From Streptomyces aurantiacus (lineage in GTDB: Bacteria > Actinomycetota > Actinomycetes > Streptomycetales > Streptomycetaceae): a stretch of DNA of 64,000 nucleotides. The number at the start of each line of letters is the position of its first letter. The first letter of the stretch is position 1. The notes beneath the pieces were generated by a model that was not told the origin of the DNA, ran no database searches, and saw only the letters and a program-made list of their open reading frames with translations. The translations under genes were made by a program, and so were the position numbers. The stretch spans positions 7,750,001 to 7,814,000 of the forward strand of contig NZ_CP114283.1 of assembly GCF_027107535.1 (NCBI RefSeq), in the 5' to 3' direction. Positions 62,894-64,000 of the stretch are shown here, one piece after another.

Positions 62894-63820
62894 TCAGTCC
62901 TTGGTGAGGATCGAGCGGGCGAAGAAGAGGAGGTTGGCCGGCTTCTCGGCGAGGCGGCGCATGAAGTAGCCGTACCAGTCGGTGCCGTACGCGGTGTAGA
63001 CGCGCATCCGGTGCCCTTCGGCGGCGAGCCGCAGATGCTCGTCGCTCCTGATCCCGTACAGCATCTGGAACTCGTACTCGTCCGGCTTGCGGCCGGCGCG
63101 CCGGCCCAGCTCCTGTGCGATGGAGATCAGGCGCGGGTCGTGGGACCCGACCATCGGGTACCCGTCCCCCTCCATCAGGATGCGCAGGACCCGCACGTAC
63201 GCCTTGTCGATCTCCGGCTTCTGCTGGTAGGCGACCTCCGCGGGCTCCTTGTACGCGCCCTTCACGAGCCGTACGCGGCTGCCGTTCGCGGCGAGGCGGC
63301 GGGCGTCGGCCTCGGTGCGGAAGAGGTAGGCCTGGATGACGCAGCCGGTCTCCGGGAAGTCCTTCCGCAGCTCCTCGTGGATGGCGAACATCGAGTCGAG
63401 GGTGGTGTGGTCCTCGGCGTCGAGCGTGACGGTCGTACCGATGGCCGCGGCGGCCTCGACGACCGGACGGACGTTCGCGAGGGCGATCTCGTGACCGCCG
63501 GGGAGGGCCTGCCCGAACATGGACAGCTTCACGGACATCTCGGCCCGCGTCCCGAGGTCCAGCCCCTTGAGACGGTCGATGAGCTCCAGATAGGCGTCCC
63601 GGGCGACGGAGGCCTGCTCGGGCGTGGTGACGTCCTCGCCGACGACGTCCATGGTGAGCTCCAGACCCCTGCCCGCGAGGTCCTGGATGATCGGCACGAC
63701 CTGGTCGACGCTCTCGCCCGGGATGAAGCGGTCGACGACCGGCCTGGTCACCGGGGCCGCCGAGATCAAACGGCGCATCCGGTCGCTGCGCGAGGCGGCG
63801 AGAATCACGGGACCCAACAC
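62894..63820 (-). CDS. Proline dehydrogenase
   Basis: A 308-residue FAD-dependent barrel enzyme that oxidises proline to 1-pyrroline-5-carboxylate. GTG 63820 is chosen because GGAGG lies six bases upstream and the protein then starts VLGPVILAASRSDRMRRLIS, the usual beginning of the monofunctional family; upstream frame is noncoding. MSVKLSMFGQALPG, LDAEDHTTLDSMF, QAYLFRTEADARRL and RVRLVKGAYKEPAEVAYQ carry FAD and substrate contacts, and YEFQMLYGIR and YTAYGTDWYGYFMRRLAEKP finish the site. It is the first gene of the proline catabolic pair. Confidence 0.94.
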   Translation of the reverse strand: MLGPVILAASRSDRMRRLISAAPVTRPVVDRFIPGESVDQVVPIIQDLAGRGLELTMDVVGEDVTTPEQASVARDAYLELIDRLKGLDLGTRAEMSVKLSMFGQALPGGHEIALANVRPVVEAAAAIGTTVTLDAEDHTTLDSMFAIHEELRKDFPETGCVIQAYLFRTEADARRLAANGSRVRLVKGAYKEPAEVAYQQKPEIDKAYVRVLRILMEGDGYPMVGSHDPRLISIAQELGRRAGRKPDEYEFQMLYGIRSDEHLRLAAEGHRMRVYTAYGTDWYGYFMRRLAEKPANLLFFARSILTKD

Positions 63821-63910
63821 GGGGCACCTCCACAACAAGGCCGGCGGAAGGCCGTACCCGCCCGTGTGCGGCGGTCGGATACGGCACGGAGAACCACCGT
63901 GAAACCTAAG

Positions 63911-63943
63911 GATCGCTCCGATCGTCGGCCATCGACAGCTGTC
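63911..63943. promoter_or_regulatory. Two dyads upstream of proline dehydrogenase
   Basis: GATCG-CTC-CGATC (63911-63923) and the perfect palindrome GACAGCTGTC (63934-63943) lie 90-125 bases upstream of the start codon. Either could be an operator for a proline-responsive regulator; the regulator gene is not in the window. Confidence 0.35.
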
Positions 63944-64000
63944 ACGCATCCGTGCCCTGGATCTCAGACAGATGTATGAAGGCGCGGGAAAATGGGGGAG

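Overview
The window is a stretch of a Streptomyces chromosome. The DNA is very GC-rich with strong third-position GC bias. Genes often start with GTG, many follow Streptomyces-type promoters, and adjacent genes commonly overlap by 4 bases (GTGA or ATGA). Two complete conservons (cvnABCD), an HU protein with a histone H1-like lysine tail, the NdgR-LeuCD divergon and an S. griseus-type trypsin point to the same genus. From memory, the gene order is close to the S. coelicolor core region running from rpmB back to the proline-degradation genes. No phage, plasmid, complete insertion sequence or CRISPR array was seen.

Layout. 1-10.2 kb holds housekeeping genes: a DAK2-domain protein (cut by the window edge), rpmB, thiL-thiD, a stand-alone Lrp/AsnC ligand-binding protein, a DUF3515 lipoprotein, ddl, plsC-gpsA, cofC and the tailed HU gene. 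10.4-17.5 kb holds leuCD with divergent ndgR, a cluster of three tRNA-Glu and two tRNA-Gln genes, a HAD hydrolase, gltX and a fumarylacetoacetate hydrolase-family gene. 17.5-29 kb holds a 65-residue peptide with a repeated motif, followed by two tandem conservons. 29-31 kb holds accE and accB. 31-46.6 kb is more accessory: a polysaccharide lyase 8, YceI, YdeI, a chloramphenicol-type efflux pump with an apparent leader peptide, a gene broken by an in-frame TGA, an acetyltransferase, an ABC exporter (ATPase plus two permeases), a two-component system, a trypsin and a glycine-rich membrane protein. 46.7-64 kb holds a GH3 glycosidase, citramalate synthase with an upstream leader and terminator, a secreted beta-propeller, ilvE, leuB, a Tat-type phosphatase, a GH97 enzyme and the proline catabolic pair (proline dehydrogenase and pyrroline-5-carboxylate dehydrogenase).

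How the genes work together. Branched-chain amino acid synthesis recurs across the window (leuCD/ndgR, cimA, ilvE, leuB): citramalate synthase opens a threonine-independent route to isoleucine, LeuCD and LeuB serve leucine and citramalate chain elongation, and IlvE performs the last transamination. GltX sits beside the tRNA-Glu and tRNA-Gln genes it is expected to charge. ThiL and ThiD act in thiamine diphosphate synthesis, Ddl in peptidoglycan precursor synthesis, PlsC and GpsA in phospholipid synthesis, and AccB and AccE in acyl-CoA carboxylation.

The observations most worth a second look are: (1) a ~300 bp tract that is almost identical at DNA level between the two conservon GTPase genes while their flanks diverge, suggesting gene conversion; (2) a 16-codon leader ORF with two adjacent rare ATT isoleucine codons and an intrinsic terminator upstream of citramalate synthase; (3) a 22-codon leader ORF upstream of the efflux gene, part of which is complementary to that gene's Shine-Dalgarno region; (4) the 65-residue peptide with a duplicated ANPRRT motif; (5) the TGA-interrupted gene translationally coupled to the efflux pump; and (6) a compact multi-hairpin element between the two proline catabolic genes.
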